64,000 nucleotides of DNA, taken from an uncultured Bacteroidaceae bacterium. Lineage in GTDB: Bacteria; Bacteroidota; Bacteroidia; Bacteroidales; Bacteroidaceae. The first letter of the stretch is position 1. Every line of letters begins with the position of its first letter. The position numbers were made by a program, and so were the translations under genes. Under the pieces are notes generated by a model that saw only the letters and a program-made list of their open reading frames with translations, was not told the DNA's origin and made no database searches. The stretch spans positions 62,001-126,000 of the forward strand of contig CAJOIE010000010.1 of the NCBI GenBank assembly GCA_905234605.1, read 5' to 3'. Below, one piece after another: positions 1 through 9,314 of the stretch.

Positions 1-1
1 C

Positions 2-1042
2 GAGCGCGCGCAGCATGGCGCGTTTGGCTATACCTTAGTGCCCGAAAGCTTCTACCAGAGCATCATCGACTGGAACGCACGCCGCCACGGCTGGCGGCCG
101 CAGCGTGAGTGGATGCTCTACACATCGGGTGTGGTGCCGGCCGTCTCGGCCATCATCAAGGCCATCAAGGGCGCGGGCGACACCGTGTGCACCCTCACGC
201 CGGCCTACAACTGCTTCTTCTCGAGCATACGCAACAACGGGTGCCGCCTCGTGGAGGAGCCTCTGCGCTGGCACCCTGCCACGGGTGCCTACGATATCGA
301 CTTCGACCACCTCGCCACGGTGCTTGCCGACGAGCGCGTGACCATATTCCTGCTGTGCAACCCCCACAACCCGTCGGGCCGCGTGTGGCGCCGCGATGAG
401 CTCGAGCGCATAGCCGCCATCTGTGCCGAGCACGGTGTCGCGGTGCTCTCCGACGAGATACACTGCGAGTTTGTCCGTCCCGACCTGGGGCGACCCTACC
501 TGCCTTTCGCCCCGATAGCTGCCGAGGCCGGCTGCGACTGGGTGGTGGCCAACGCGCCCAACAAGGCATTCAACACTGCTGGCTTGCAGACGGCCTACAT
601 CGTCTGTCCCGACGCCACGCGCCGCGCCGCCATAGACCGTGCCATCAACGACAACGAGGTGTGCGACATCAACGTGTTCAGCCACGTGGCCCTGCGTGCC
701 GCCTACACGGCCGAGGGCGAGGAGTGGCTCGACCAGCTCGTGGCATACATTTATGAGGGCTACAGCCGTTTCCGCCAGATGATGGCAGAGGCACTGCCGC
801 AGCTCCCTGTGGCCGACCTCGAGGGCACCTACCTGCCGTGGGTCGACGTGAGCTCGGTCACCACCGCCACGAGCGCGCTGGCACAGAGCATCCGCAAGCA
901 CCACCATGTGTGGGTCAACGGCGGCGAGATGTACGGGCAGGCCGGTTTCCTGCGCGTTAACATAGCCTGTCCGCACGCACTCATGGAGGAGGGCACACGC
1001 CGCCTCATAGCAGGACTCCGCGAAGCCATGGCCAAGGGCTGA
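2..1042 (+). CDS. MalY/PatB-family PLP-dependent aminotransferase / C-S lyase (5' partial)
   Basis: Fold-type I PLP enzyme of the MalY/PatB group, which typically cleaves cystathionine or cysteine C-S bonds in the cytosol. The reading frame is open from the first bases of the window (ERAQHGAFGYTL precedes the GTG used by the ORF track), so the gene starts outside and about 50-60 N-terminal residues of a roughly 390-residue protein are missing. Family marks are the 'FGYT' N-terminal substrate loop, 'CNPHNPSGRVW', the cofactor-binding 'SDEIHCEFV', and the Schiff-base lysine in 'NAPNKAFNTAGLQ'. The C-terminal domain 'YLPWVDVS...RVNIACPHALMEEGTRRL' is complete. Substrate cannot be settled from sequence; a general aminotransferase is the alternative. 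Confidence 0.85.
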   Translation, partial: ERAQHGAFGYTLVPESFYQSIIDWNARRHGWRPQREWMLYTSGVVPAVSAIIKAIKGAGDTVCTLTPAYNCFFSSIRNNGCRLVEEPLRWHPATGAYDIDFDHLATVLADERVTIFLLCNPHNPSGRVWRRDELERIAAICAEHGVAVLSDEIHCEFVRPDLGRPYLPFAPIAAEAGCDWVVANAPNKAFNTAGLQTAYIVCPDATRRAAIDRAINDNEVCDINVFSHVALRAAYTAEGEEWLDQLVAYIYEGYSRFRQMMAEALPQLPVADLEGTYLPWVDVSSVTTATSALAQSIRKHHHVWVNGGEMYGQAGFLRVNIACPHALMEEGTRRLIAGLREAMAKG

Positions 1043-1069
1043 GGCACACGCATGCACACACAGCAGCAA

Positions 1070-1136
1070 CACCCTGCACGGTGAACGCACATCACCCTGC
1101 ACGGTCAACGGCATCACCCTGCAGGGTGATGCCGTT
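1070..1136. repeat. Three-unit ~22-bp periodic repeat ending in a perfect palindrome
   Basis: The core CACCCTGCASGGT recurs at 1070, 1093 and 1115, spacing 23 and 22 bp. The last unit lies in a perfect 30-bp palindrome with 15-bp arms centred between 1121 and 1122. It has no T-tract, so it may act as an RNA hairpin or protein site rather than a canonical terminator. It lies downstream of the aminotransferase and upstream of the recR promoter. The same core at the same spacing occurs in the guanine deaminase leader (13396-13475). Confidence 0.8.
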
Positions 1137-1208
1137 CACCTACATGCATGTGTGCTGCACAGCCGATGCACCCACACAGTGAAGCAACTGCAATAGCAAC
1201 CCCAAAAA

Positions 1209-1239
1209 TTGGCATCTTGGGCGAAATAGGATAACTTTG
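1209..1239 (+). promoter_or_regulatory. recR promoter (Bacteroidetes -33/-7)
   Basis: -33 TTGG at 1209 and -7 TAACTTTG at 1232-1239, 23 bp start to start. The GTG used by the ORF track at 1239 is part of the -7 element, so translation must start at ATG 1248, nearly at the expected transcription start. The block TTGGCATCTTGG is repeated at the same spacing in front of tRNA-His. Confidence 0.75.
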
Positions 1240-1247
1240 TGCGCTTT

Positions 1248-1856
1248 ATGACGGATATACCATCACAACATTTGGAGCGTGCCGTGCGCGAGCTCTCGCG
1301 GCTGCCAGGCATCGGGCGCAAGACAGCCATGCGCCTCGCACTCCACCTGCTGCGCCGCGACCGCAAGGAGATACAGGCCTTCGCCGACAGCATAGTGGGC
1401 ATGGCCGACGGTGTGCGCTACTGCCACGTATGCCACAACATATCCGACCAGGACACGTGCCCCATCTGTGCCAACCCTGCGCGCGACCACACCACGGTGT
1501 GCGTGGTGGAGACCGTGGAGGATGTCATCGCCATCGAGGCCACCAACCAGTATCGCGGCGTCTACCATGTGCTCGGAGGAGTCATCTCGCCCATCGACGC
1601 CGTGGGCCCGCAGGACCTGGAGATACAGAGCCTCGTGGAGCGTGTGGCTGCCGAGGTGCCGCAGGAGATTATCCTTGCCCTGAGCCCGACGATGGAGGGC
1701 GACACCACGGCCTACTACATCTACCGCAAGCTGCAGCCTACGCCTGCACGCATCACCACCATAGCACGCGGCATTGCGCAAAATGACCAACTGCACTATG
1801 CCGACGAGCTGACACTGGGACGCTCCATACTCGACCGCCATCCATTCACCATTTGA
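1248..1856 (+). CDS. recR: Recombination protein RecR
   Basis: RecR acts with RecO and RecF to load RecA during recombinational repair of gapped DNA. In order: helix-hairpin-helix '[20 protein letters not shown]', four-cysteine zinc finger '[16 protein letters not shown]', and Toprim domain with '[12 protein letters not shown]' and '[16 protein letters not shown]', ending in the usual Walker-like tail '[11 protein letters not shown]'. Length of 202 residues is normal. ATG 1248 is chosen over GTG 1239 because the latter lies inside the promoter. The next gene starts 20 bp downstream on the same strand, suggesting a recR-membrane protein-glycosyltransferase-GNAT operon. Confidence 0.97.
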   Translation: MTDIPSQHLERAVRELSRLPGIGRKTAMRLALHLLRRDRKEIQAFADSIVGMADGVRYCHVCHNISDQDTCPICANPARDHTTVCVVETVEDVIAIEATNQYRGVYHVLGGVISPIDAVGPQDLEIQSLVERVAAEVPQEIILALSPTMEGDTTAYYIYRKLQPTPARITTIARGIAQNDQLHYADELTLGRSILDRHPFTI

Positions 1857-1876
1857 CCCTTTGACCTTTTACTACC

Positions 1877-2299
1877 ATGCAGCGTCTTCTTCGCACAGCT
1901 TTCATAGCAGAGATAATCACCGAGTTGCTGCTCGTCGGCATCATGCAGTTTGCCGTGGCCGACGATGCCCTGGCAGCTCCCGACGGCAACGCCCTGACGC
2001 TCTATGTGGCGCAGGTGGCAGGCGTGGCACTGGTGCTCGTGTGCGTGCCATTAGCCTTCCGCATGATGCGGCTGTGCTTCGTGGCACGCAGCATAGCCGG
2101 GAGCCGGCAGGCCTACACGCGCTGGGCATTGGTGCGACTGTCGGTGCTGGCAGTGCCCATGCTCTTCAACACTCTGGCCTACTACCTGCTAACGGGCGAA
2201 GCCACGTCGGCCTACCTGGCTCTGATTTCCTTCGTGGCAATGCTCTTCTTCTGGCCTACAGAGACACGCTGTGACCACGAGATGCGCGGCGACGACTGA
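1877..2299 (+). CDS. Small multi-pass membrane protein, unknown function
   Basis: A 140-residue hydrophobic protein with about four predicted membrane segments: residues 8-28 (TAFIAEIITELLLVGIMQF), 42-62 (LYVAQVAGVALVLVCVPLAF), 85-105 and 112-127 (AYLALISFVAMLFFW). It starts 20 bp after recR and is followed 64 bp later by a glycosyltransferase on the same strand. I do not recognise a named family; the position suggests a Bacteroidales-specific companion of recR and the glycosyltransferase. The competing ORF at 1861-2274 is a shadow lacking sensible composition. Confidence 0.7.
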   Translation: MQRLLRTAFIAEIITELLLVGIMQFAVADDALAAPDGNALTLYVAQVAGVALVLVCVPLAFRMMRLCFVARSIAGSRQAYTRWALVRLSVLAVPMLFNTLAYYLLTGEATSAYLALISFVAMLFFWPTETRCDHEMRGDD

Positions 2300-2363
2300 C
2301 GCGGACACGCTAATCTACAACCATGCCGCAGGCACACTCTAACCATCACCCACCATTCAGACA

Positions 2364-3599
2364 GTGAAGCTATCGGTTGTCATAGTCAGCTACAACGTGC
2401 GCCACCTGCTGGCACAGTGTGTGGACAGCGTGCTGCGTGCCACAAAGGACATGGAGGCAGAGGTGTGGGTGGTGGACAACGCCTCGACCGACGGCTCGCT
2501 GCCCTACCTGCAGAGCCTCTTCCCGAGGGTGCACGTCATAGCCAACGAGGAGAACGTGGGCTTCGCGCGAGCCAACAACCAGGCCATACGCCTCTCGCAA
2601 GGGCACTACGTGCTGCTGCTGAACCCTGACACTATCGTGGCCGAGGACACCCTCAGCACCGTGGTCGGCTTCATGGAGGAGCACGCGCGGGCAGGGGCGG
2701 CAGGCGTGCACATGCTCAACCGCGACGGCTCGTTTGCCCTCGAGTCAAGGCGCGGAATGCCTAAGCCATCCACGGCACTATACAAACTGTCGGGACTGGC
2801 CGCACGCTACCCGCAGCACCGCCGCTTCGGCCGCTACTACATGCAATATCTCAACGAGCACGAAGCCGCACAGGTCGAGGTGCTCTCGGGGGCCTTCATG
2901 CTCCTGCGCCGTGAAGCCTTGCTGGAGGCCGGACTGCTCGATGAGGACTACTTCATGTATGGCGAGGACATAGACCTCTCATACCGTGTCATGCAGGCCG
3001 GATGGGACAACTACTACGTGCCTGCCAGCATACTGCACTACAAAGGAGAGAGTACGCGCAAGACCAACTTCCGCTATGTCTACAACTTCTACAACGCGAT
3101 GCTCATCTTCTTCCGAAAGCACTACGCACGCCGCTACAGACTGGCATCGCTGGTGGTGCAACCAGCACTGGTGGCTCTCGGCTTGTGGCAGTACTTGCGC
3201 CGTAAGCTACAGCAGGCGTGGCACTGGGTGCGCGTCAGCAGCTACCGCATAGTGCACAATGGCGACGCACCGGCCGATGCCCCCGAACATGTGGTGTTCG
3301 TGGGCTCGTATGAGGGATGGGCATGCCTGCAACCACTGCTTGCCAAGGCGCGGCTCGTGCCCGACAGGCATGTGGACGTGGACAGCCAGCCCGACCTCGT
3401 GGTGGAACTGACACAGCGGCCGCCAGCCCGTCTGGACGAAACAACATACGTGGTGTTCCAGACTGACTGCGACGTGCTCACATACTCATACGTCCTCCAC
3501 CAAATGGAAGCTCTGCACGAGGCTGGAGTGGTGGCCATAATAGGCACCTACAACCTCGGGCGGGGAACTCTGATACTGCCCGGTGCAGCATTCGCATAG
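2364..3599 (+). CDS. Family 2 glycosyltransferase (rhamnosyltransferase-like)
   Basis: Inverting GT-A glycosyltransferase that probably adds a sugar to a cell-surface glycan at the inner membrane. The N-terminus 'LSVVIVSYNVRHLLAQCVDSVLR', 'VWVVDNASTDGS', the DxD-like 'LNPDTIV', and 'YGEDIDLSYRVMQAGW' are classical GT2/rhamnosyltransferase motifs. After about residue 250 comes a hydrophobic stretch (LASLVVQPALVALGLWQYL) and then a roughly 120-residue extension (VVFVGSYEGWACL...GRGTLILPG) that is not part of the core fold. The start is GTG 2364, which directly precedes the KLSVVIVSYN strand. Acceptor and donor sugars cannot be told. Confidence 0.88.
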   Translation: MKLSVVIVSYNVRHLLAQCVDSVLRATKDMEAEVWVVDNASTDGSLPYLQSLFPRVHVIANEENVGFARANNQAIRLSQGHYVLLLNPDTIVAEDTLSTVVGFMEEHARAGAAGVHMLNRDGSFALESRRGMPKPSTALYKLSGLAARYPQHRRFGRYYMQYLNEHEAAQVEVLSGAFMLLRREALLEAGLLDEDYFMYGEDIDLSYRVMQAGWDNYYVPASILHYKGESTRKTNFRYVYNFYNAMLIFFRKHYARRYRLASLVVQPALVALGLWQYLRRKLQQAWHWVRVSSYRIVHNGDAPADAPEHVVFVGSYEGWACLQPLLAKARLVPDRHVDVDSQPDLVVELTQRPPARLDETTYVVFQTDCDVLTYSYVLHQMEALHEAGVVAIIGTYNLGRGTLILPGAAFA

Positions 3600-3672
3600 C
3601 GGCACCTGTATCATTAAGACTTACACCATAACCCTTGAATAGTTAACCCTTACCCATCACCGCTTCCTGCCC

Positions 3673-4218
3673 ATGAACTCCAAGGCAAGCCACGTGCATC
3701 TGAGGGCTCTCGAACCTGCCGACCTGCAGCTCGTGTATGACATAGAGAACGATGTGGGACTGTGGCCATGGGGCGAGCAGACGGTGCCATACTCAAAGGA
3801 TGTCCTGACCGACTACATAGCTCACAGCCACTGGGACCTGTATGCCGACCGCCAGGCACGGCTCGTGGTGGAGGTGGCCGATGAGAGCGGATGCGTGGAT
3901 GCCGGTGGTGCAGGCACTGCCGTGGGACTGGTGGACCTCTGCAACTTCGACCCCCGACATCGCAGGGCTGAGATGGCAGTGGCTATACTGAGCGGATGGC
4001 GCGGACGCGGCATTGCCCGTCGGGCTCTGGCGCAGATGGAGCAGATAGCCCATGCGGATGGTGTGGAACTGGTGTACGCAATAACGGCAGATGCCAACAT
4101 AGCTGCCGGACGGCTCTTTGCTGCCGCCGGATATGAGCGGGCATGCTGTCTGGCTGGGTGGCTGGCGGCTGCACAGGGCCAACGTCAGGATGCCACGCTG
4201 TGGATTAAGCGTTTGTAG
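3673..4218 (+). CDS. GNAT-family N-acetyltransferase (SpeG/RimI-like)
   Basis: A 181-residue single-domain GNAT enzyme. The start 'VHLRALEPADLQLVYDIENDVGLW' and 'VPYSKDVLTDYIAHSHWDLYADRQARLVVE' resemble the spermidine acetyltransferase subgroup; the acetyl-CoA loop is the R/Q-x-x-G-x-G/A stretch 'SGWRGRGIARRAL', and 'NIAAGRLFAAAGYERA' is the usual C-terminal motif. A small Gly/Ala-rich insert (DESGCVDAGGAGTA) sits between strands 3 and 4. It is the last gene before a hairpin terminator and convergent araB. The substrate could be a polyamine, an amino acid or a ribosomal protein. Confidence 0.82.
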   Translation: MNSKASHVHLRALEPADLQLVYDIENDVGLWPWGEQTVPYSKDVLTDYIAHSHWDLYADRQARLVVEVADESGCVDAGGAGTAVGLVDLCNFDPRHRRAEMAVAILSGWRGRGIARRALAQMEQIAHADGVELVYAITADANIAAGRLFAAAGYERACCLAGWLAAAQGQRQDATLWIKRL

Positions 4219-4453
4219 GGCACAATGACTGCTTCAGGGCAAGGGTGCGATGTCAGCATGTCATGCCGTTTAGTGCAGGAAAAACACAGGACACGGTGCC
4301 GGCGGCATCGCACGGAGAGGCTTAACGCCTATGCTTGGGTGCCGACAGGGTCGGTCACGGTGTGCGCACAAGTGTGGCAAGCAGCTGGCAGTCGTCAATG
4401 TCGGCAATGAATGCCACAAGACTGTGGTATATGCCAAAAGAAGTAACAGGAAA

Positions 4454-4488
4454 GGGGCGCATTGCCACGCGACATGGCGATGCGCCCC
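4454..4488. terminator. Hairpin between convergent GNAT gene and araB
   Basis: Arms GGGGCGCATTGCC (4454-4466) and GGCGATGCGCCCC (4476-4488) pair over 13 positions with one G-T wobble and a 9-nt loop. It lies 23 bp past the araB stop, between convergent genes, fitting a bidirectional terminator though no clear T-tract follows. The rest of 4219-4511 holds no gene I can support. Confidence 0.55.
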
Positions 4489-4511
4489 ACACTGGCAATG
4501 CCGTGTGCCGG

Positions 4512-6104
4512 TTATGCCTTATGCTCTACGGCAGCCTGCTCAATGGGCAGTGATGCCTTGTAGGCGGCAATGTAGCGGTTGAAACCTTCGACGTCCTCGG
4601 CTGTGGGGGCCACTTCGATGCCCGTGTTGCCGGCAAAGACCACCTGGTCGAGATAGTCGGCGAGGTTGAGCTTCTGCGGGTTGTTGACCACATAGTTGGC
4701 CAGGAGGGCGATGCCCCAGGCACCACCTTCACCTGCCGTCTCCATCACGGAGATGGGCGAGTTGAGGGCGGCAGCAAGCATGCGCTGGCCCACCTTGGGC
4801 GTGGTGAAGTAGCCGCCGTGACCTGTGATGCGGTCCACCTTGACGTGCTCTTCCTTCAACAGTATGTCGTTGCCTATCTTGAGCACACCGATGGCTCCAT
4901 AGAGCTGGGCACGCATGAAGTTGGCAAGCGTGAACTTGTCGGAAGCGGAGCGGACGAAGAGTGGACGGCCGTCGGAGAGACCTGTGACAGGCTCGCCGGA
5001 GACATAGTTGTATGCCATCAGACCGCCGCAGTCGGCATCGCCGCTCATGGCAACGTTGAAGAGGGTGGAGTAGAGGTCGTTGGTGCTTTGCTTCACACCC
5101 AGCAGTTCCTGATATTCCTTGAACAGTTTCACCCAGGCGTTGATCTCGCTGGTGCAGTTGTTGCAGTGCACCATGGCCACGAGTGAGCCGTCGGGCGTGG
5201 TGACAATATCGATGGGCTCGTAGGGCTTGGAGAGCGGCTTCTCGAGCACAATCATGGAGAACGACGACGTGCCGGCACTGACATTGCCCGTGCGCTGCTT
5301 GACGGCGTTGGTGGCTGCCATGCCTGTGCCTGCGTCGCCCTCGGGCGGGCAGACGGGGATGCCAGGCTTGAGGTGACCGGAGACATCGAGCTTGAGGGCA
5401 CCCTCGGGGGTGATGAAGCCGGCATTCTCGCCAGCCACAAGCACACGTGGCAGGATGTCGAGCAACTTCCATGAGAAACCACGTGGAGCAATGAGCTTGT
5501 CGAACTTGGCCACCATGGTGGCATCGTAGGTCTTGGTGAAGGGGTCGACGGGTATCATGCCCGAGGCATCGCCCACGCCGAGCACCTTCTGTCCGGTGAC
5601 CTGCCAGTGCACATAGCCGGCCAGGGTGGTGAGGAAGGTGATGTCCTGCACATGCTCCTCGTTGTCGATGATGGCTTCATAGAGGTGGGAGATGCTCCAT
5701 CGCAGGGGGATGTTGTAGTTGAAGAGTGAGGAGAGCTCGGCGGCAGCCTTGGCGGTGTTGGTGTTGCGCCATGTGCGGAACGGCACGAGTATGTCGCCGC
5801 TCTCGTTGAAGGGCATGTAGCCGTGCATCATGGCCGAGAAGCCGATGGCGGCAAGCGTCTCTATCTCGGTGTCATACTCCTTGAGCACGTTCTTGCGGAG
5901 GTCGGCATAGCAGTCCTGAAGACCATACCAGATGGCCTCGGTGCTGTAGGTCCACAGACCGTCCACCAACTGGTTCTCCCATGTGTGGGAACCCTGGGCT
6001 ATGGGCTTGTTGTCTGGGTCGATGAGGACAGCCTTGATGCGGGTGGAGCCAAACTCGATGCCGAGAATGGCGCGGCCGCTGGAGATGATTTCTTTAGCGT
6101 TCAT
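4512..6104 (-). CDS. araB: FGGY-family sugar kinase, probable L-ribulokinase of the arabinose operon
   Basis: Phosphorylates L-ribulose with ATP to L-ribulose-5-phosphate, the second step of arabinose catabolism, in the cytosol. The FGGY fold shows in the N-terminal ATPase strand '[18 protein letters not shown]', '[12 protein letters not shown]', 'DASGMIPVD', the linker '[16 protein letters not shown]', and the C-terminal '[23 protein letters not shown]'. At 530 residues it is closer to xylulokinase-like FGGY kinases than to the 566-residue E. coli AraB; the assignment rests on its place directly after araA. It is the last gene of the minus-strand operon and is preceded by a palindrome-rich 136-bp spacer. 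A xylulokinase is the main alternative. Confidence 0.85.
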   Translation of the reverse strand: MNAKEIISSGRAILGIEFGSTRIKAVLIDPDNKPIAQGSHTWENQLVDGLWTYSTEAIWYGLQDCYADLRKNVLKEYDTEIETLAAIGFSAMMHGYMPFNESGDILVPFRTWRNTNTAKAAAELSSLFNYNIPLRWSISHLYEAIIDNEEHVQDITFLTTLAGYVHWQVTGQKVLGVGDASGMIPVDPFTKTYDATMVAKFDKLIAPRGFSWKLLDILPRVLVAGENAGFITPEGALKLDVSGHLKPGIPVCPPEGDAGTGMAATNAVKQRTGNVSAGTSSFSMIVLEKPLSKPYEPIDIVTTPDGSLVAMVHCNNCTSEINAWVKLFKEYQELLGVKQSTNDLYSTLFNVAMSGDADCGGLMAYNYVSGEPVTGLSDGRPLFVRSASDKFTLANFMRAQLYGAIGVLKIGNDILLKEEHVKVDRITGHGGYFTTPKVGQRMLAAALNSPISVMETAGEGGAWGIALLANYVVNNPQKLNLADYLDQVVFAGNTGIEVAPTAEDVEGFNRYIAAYKASLPIEQAAVEHKA

Positions 6105-6240
6105 GTTTCAACCCCTCTAACTCCCCCAGGGGGGAGGACCATAATGGGGTATGGGTCTCTGTTATACATAAATCCCCAAAGTGGAGGAGCTCCAACAGGA
6201 AGGAACTCCTCTCCTTTGGGGCGATAGGGAGGGGCGTTGT
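6105..6240. repeat. Palindromic spacer element between araA and araB
   Basis: Contains CTCCCCCAGGGGGGAG (6121-6136) 17 bp from the araB start, followed by the conserved blocks GGACC and GGGTATGGGTCT. A second long hairpin spans about 6174-6221, with outer arms CCCCAAA/TTTGGGG and inner GAGGAGCTCC/GGAACTCCTC. Related elements occur in front of araA (7783-7835) and the symporter gene (11047-11105). The arrangement suggests folded RNA in the mRNA leader that could set differential expression in the operon. Confidence 0.7.
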
Positions 6241-7773
6241 TTACTTCAGTGCCTTGTTGAGCATGAAGTAGACCTCGTTGTTGCGGAGCTGCTGCTTGAA
6301 CTCGCTGGTCTGGGTGTCCTTGTTGATGCGCACATACTCGATGCCTGTCATCTCGGCGAAGTCTTCCCAGTACTCCTCGGTGATGTCGTAGGAGAAGGCA
6401 CTGTGGTGAGTGCCGCCGGCGAGTATCCATGCGCCGGCACCAATCTCGAATGTGGGCTGTGGCACCCAGAGGGCCGATGCCACGGGGAGGTTGGGCATGG
6501 GCATGGGCTCGATGCATTCCACCTCCTGCGAGATGAGGCGGAAGCGGTTGCCCAGGTCAACGACTGTTGCCTTGATGCCACGGCCTACCTTGGATGTGAA
6601 CACGAGGCGTGCTGTCTGCTGCTTGCGTATGCCGATGCCGAGGAAGTGCACCTCGAGCTTGGGCTTGTCGGTAGCGATGAGGGGGCACACCTCAAGCATG
6701 TGGCTCTGGAGGCATGAGCTGCGGTCGCCGGCAAAGTTGAGTGTGTAGTCCTCAAGGAAAGAGCAGCCTGTGGGCAGGCCCTGAGAGATGACCCAGAGGG
6801 TGCGGTAGAGGCAGGCCGTCTTCCAGTCGCCCTCGGCACCGAAGCCTATGCCTTCGGCCATCAGGCGCTGTGAGGCCAGGCCTGGTATCTGGTCGAAGCC
6901 GCAGAAGTCGGGAGCATCGATGTCGGCATCGCCAAGGTCGTCGAAGTTGGTGGTGAAGGCTGTGGCACCCTCGTCCTTGAGCACGCGGCGGATGGCAATC
7001 TCTGCCTTGGCGGCGTTGTGCACCTTCTCCCAGTATACCTTCTCGCCGCTCTCGTCGATCTTAATGGTGTAGAGCTTCTTGTACTCCTCAACGAGGGCAT
7101 CGGCTTCGGCATCGGTGACCTTCTTGAAGTAGTCCATGAGCGAGCTCACGGGGTAGTAGTCTACATGGTAGCCCAGACGCTGCTCGAACTCTACGCGGTC
7201 GCCGTCGGTCACGGCCACGTTGTTCATGTTCATGCCGAACATGAGGCAGCGCACGTTGTGTGCGTCGGCAACGCCGGCAGCCACGCGAGCCCATACGGCA
7301 ATCTGCTTCTGGGCCTGCTCGTCCTTCCAGTAGCCGCAGACCACCTTGCGTGCAACACGCATGCGGGTGCAGATGTGACCGAACTCGATGTCGCCGTGTG
7401 CGCTCTGGTTGAGGTTCATGAAGTCCATGTCCATGGTGGCCCAGGGTATCTCGGCGTTGTACTGTGTGTGGAAGTGAAGCAGGGGCTTCTCTAATGCCTG
7501 AAGGCCCTTGATCCACATCTTGGCGGGCGAGAAGGTGTGCATCCATGTGATGATGCCCACGCACTTCTCGTCGTTGTTGGCAGCCTTCATCACGGCTTCC
7601 ACTTCCTTGCTGCTGTTGGCTGTGCCTTTGTAGACAATCTTCACGGGGATGTTGCCGCTGTTGTTGAGGCCTGCCACCATCTCCTTGGAATGAGCGTCGA
7701 CGGCAACGACGGCATCGCCGCCATAGAGCAACTGTGCGCCAGTCACCCACCAGAGTTCAATGTCTTTGAACAT
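6241..7773 (-). CDS. araA: L-arabinose isomerase
   Basis: Interconverts L-arabinose and L-ribulose using Mn2+, the first step of cytosolic arabinose breakdown. The start 'ELWWVTGAQLLYGGDAVVAVDAHSKEMVAGLN' and 'CVGIITWMHTFSPAKMWIKGLQAL' are diagnostic. Metal ligands are recognisable in 'GFGAEGDWKTA' (Glu) and near 'GGTHHSAFSYD' (His), and 'DMDFMNLNQSAHGDREFG'-type substrate loop residues appear as 'MDFMNLNQSAHGDIEFG'. Length of 510 residues is normal. It is followed by araB and preceded by araD, all minus strand. Confidence 0.97.
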   Translation of the reverse strand: MFKDIELWWVTGAQLLYGGDAVVAVDAHSKEMVAGLNNSGNIPVKIVYKGTANSSKEVEAVMKAANNDEKCVGIITWMHTFSPAKMWIKGLQALEKPLLHFHTQYNAEIPWATMDMDFMNLNQSAHGDIEFGHICTRMRVARKVVCGYWKDEQAQKQIAVWARVAAGVADAHNVRCLMFGMNMNNVAVTDGDRVEFEQRLGYHVDYYPVSSLMDYFKKVTDAEADALVEEYKKLYTIKIDESGEKVYWEKVHNAAKAEIAIRRVLKDEGATAFTTNFDDLGDADIDAPDFCGFDQIPGLASQRLMAEGIGFGAEGDWKTACLYRTLWVISQGLPTGCSFLEDYTLNFAGDRSSCLQSHMLEVCPLIATDKPKLEVHFLGIGIRKQQTARLVFTSKVGRGIKATVVDLGNRFRLISQEVECIEPMPMPNLPVASALWVPQPTFEIGAGAWILAGGTHHSAFSYDITEEYWEDFAEMTGIEYVRINKDTQTSEFKQQLRNNEVYFMLNKALK

Positions 7774-7782
7774 AATATGTAG

Positions 7783-7835
7783 CCCTCCTCATATCCCCAG
7801 AGGGGAAGACCAAAAAAGGGTATGGGTCTTAGTTA
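7783..7835. repeat. Palindromic element upstream of araA
   Basis: TCCCCAGAGGGGA (7794-7806) followed by AAGACC and GGGTATGGGTCTT (7806-7831), the latter two also forming a possible stem. It shares this order with the elements before araB and the symporter gene and starts 10 bp from the araA start codon. Confidence 0.65.
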
Positions 7836-7867
7836 GTAATGTTTATGTATTATGTAGTAAGTTCAGC

Positions 7868-8578
7868 TTAGTGTTGCTGTCCTTTCTGGCCGTAGTAGGC
7901 ATTGGGTCCATGCTTGCGCATGTAGTGCTTCTCCACGAGCAGGGGGTTCATGGTCGTGTCGGGGTTGACGCAGAAGGAGATGAAGGCCATCTTGGCACAC
8001 TGCTCCATGACCTTTGCGTTGTAGACGGCGTTGTCGGGCGATGTGCCCCATGAGAACGGGCCGTGGTTCTTCACCAGCACAGCGGGTGTGTGGTCGGGGT
8101 TGATGCCGCGGCGGTTGAGTATCTCGTCGACGATGACGTTGCCGGTCTCCAGTTCATACTGTCCCTTGACTTCGGCTTCGGTCATGTCGCGTGTGCAGGG
8201 TATGTCCTTGTAGAAGTAGTCGGCGTGGGTGGTGCCGATGTTGGGAATGTCGCGACCGGCCTGCGCGAAGGCTGTGGCGTAGGTGGAATGGGTATGCACC
8301 ACGCCCTGTATGTTGGGGAAGGCGCGGTAGAGCACAAGGTGTGTGGGTGTGTCGCTCGAGGGGTTGAGGTCGCCTTCGACCACCTTCCCGCTCTCGAGGT
8401 CTACGACCACCATATCGGAGGCTTTCATCTCGTCGTAGCTGACGCCGGAGGGCTTGATGACCACGAGGCCTTTCTCACGGTCGATGCCTGAGACGTTGCC
8501 CCATGTGAAGATGACGAGGCCTTGACGCACGAGGTCGAGGTTGGCCTTGAACACTTTTTGCTTCAGTTCGTCTAACAT
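7868..8578 (-). CDS. araD: L-ribulose-5-phosphate 4-epimerase
   Basis: Converts L-ribulose-5-phosphate to D-xylulose-5-phosphate, feeding arabinose into the pentose phosphate pathway. Class II aldolase/epimerase with phosphate-binding 'TWGNVSG' and 'IKPSGVSYD', zinc ligands in '[12 protein letters not shown]', and the conserved '[10 protein letters not shown]'. The ORF track begins 32 residues upstream with implausible sequence; ATG 8578 gives '[17 protein letters not shown]', the family start, and 236 residues against 231 in E. coli. It sits between araR and araA in the operon. Confidence 0.96.
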   Translation of the reverse strand: MLDELKQKVFKANLDLVRQGLVIFTWGNVSGIDREKGLVVIKPSGVSYDEMKASDMVVVDLESGKVVEGDLNPSSDTPTHLVLYRAFPNIQGVVHTHSTYATAFAQAGRDIPNIGTTHADYFYKDIPCTRDMTEAEVKGQYELETGNVIVDEILNRRGINPDHTPAVLVKNHGPFSWGTSPDNAVYNAKVMEQCAKMAFISFCVNPDTTMNPLLVEKHYMRKHGPNAYYGQKGQQH

Positions 8579-8609
8579 ATCCTTGGTGTTTGTTGTATTG
8601 GGTTGAGGT

Positions 8610-9287
8610 CTATAGTCTGAATGCCTGCTCGCACAGGGCGAAGTCCTTATAGTTGAAGCGGTACAGGGCTGCACCGCGGCGTGAGTTCTGCTTGTCCACG
8701 AACTCTGTCTTCTCTATGAAGGGCATCTCGCTGATGCGTTTGCGGAAGTTGCGCTTGTCGAGCTGAGTGCCGATGATGGCTTCATAGAGTGCCTGGAGCT
8801 GTGACAGGGTGAAGAGCGTAGGCAGCATCTGGAAGCCTACGGGTTTCGACCCGATGGAGTCGCGCAGGTACCGGTGTGCTTTGCTCACCATCTGGTTGTG
8901 GTCGAACAGCAGGGCGGGCAGGTCGTTGATGTCGGCCCAGTGGGCGTTGTTCTGGCGGTTCACCTCGCTGTCCACACGGTCTATGTCAAGCAGAGCGAGA
9001 TAGGCCACCGAGATGACGCGGTCTCCACTGTCGCGGCTCACTGAGCCGAAGGTCCCTATCTGCCGCATGTATACGTTGCTGAGGCCGGTGAGCTCGGTGC
9101 ATACGCGGGTGGCTGCGGTGTTGAGGTCCTCGTTGGCCTGCACAAAGCCTCCCATGAGCGACCATTCGCCTTCGTGTGGAGGGAATGGCCGCTGCTGGAG
9201 GAGCACTTTGAGGGCTCCACGTTGGAAGCCGAAGATGATGCAGTCTACGGCTACGTGGAACTTGGGATTATTACTATAATAGGTCAC
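8610..9287 (-). CDS. araR: NUDIX-type transcriptional regulator of arabinose utilisation (AraR)
   Basis: A 225-residue protein with an N-terminal NUDIX-like domain (residues 8-140) and a C-terminal winged helix (about 150-225, '[38 protein letters not shown]'). This layout matches the Bacteroidetes AraR family, known from Bacteroides as an arabinose-responsive regulator distinct from E. coli AraC. The NUDIX box reads [24 protein letters not shown]: the catalytic REUxEE is lost, so the domain should bind a ligand rather than hydrolyse it. It lies inside the operon it presumably controls, 27 bp after the symporter gene. Confidence 0.9.
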   Translation of the reverse strand: MTYYSNNPKFHVAVDCIIFGFQRGALKVLLQQRPFPPHEGEWSLMGGFVQANEDLNTAATRVCTELTGLSNVYMRQIGTFGSVSRDSGDRVISVAYLALLDIDRVDSEVNRQNNAHWADINDLPALLFDHNQMVSKAHRYLRDSIGSKPVGFQMLPTLFTLSQLQALYEAIIGTQLDKRNFRKRISEMPFIEKTEFVDKQNSRRGAALYRFNYKDFALCEQAFRL

Positions 9288-9314
9288 GCGTGTGCGAGGA
9301 TTATGGCGTCGGCT

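Noticed and set aside
35-1117. 360-residue minus-strand ORF opposite the aminotransferase, and similar long antisense ORFs throughout
   Set aside because: They mirror real genes in GC-rich DNA and show no domain features.
4225-4582. Short plus-strand ORFs between the GNAT gene and araB
   Set aside because: They overlap each other, the terminator hairpin and the araB 3' end, and resemble nothing known.
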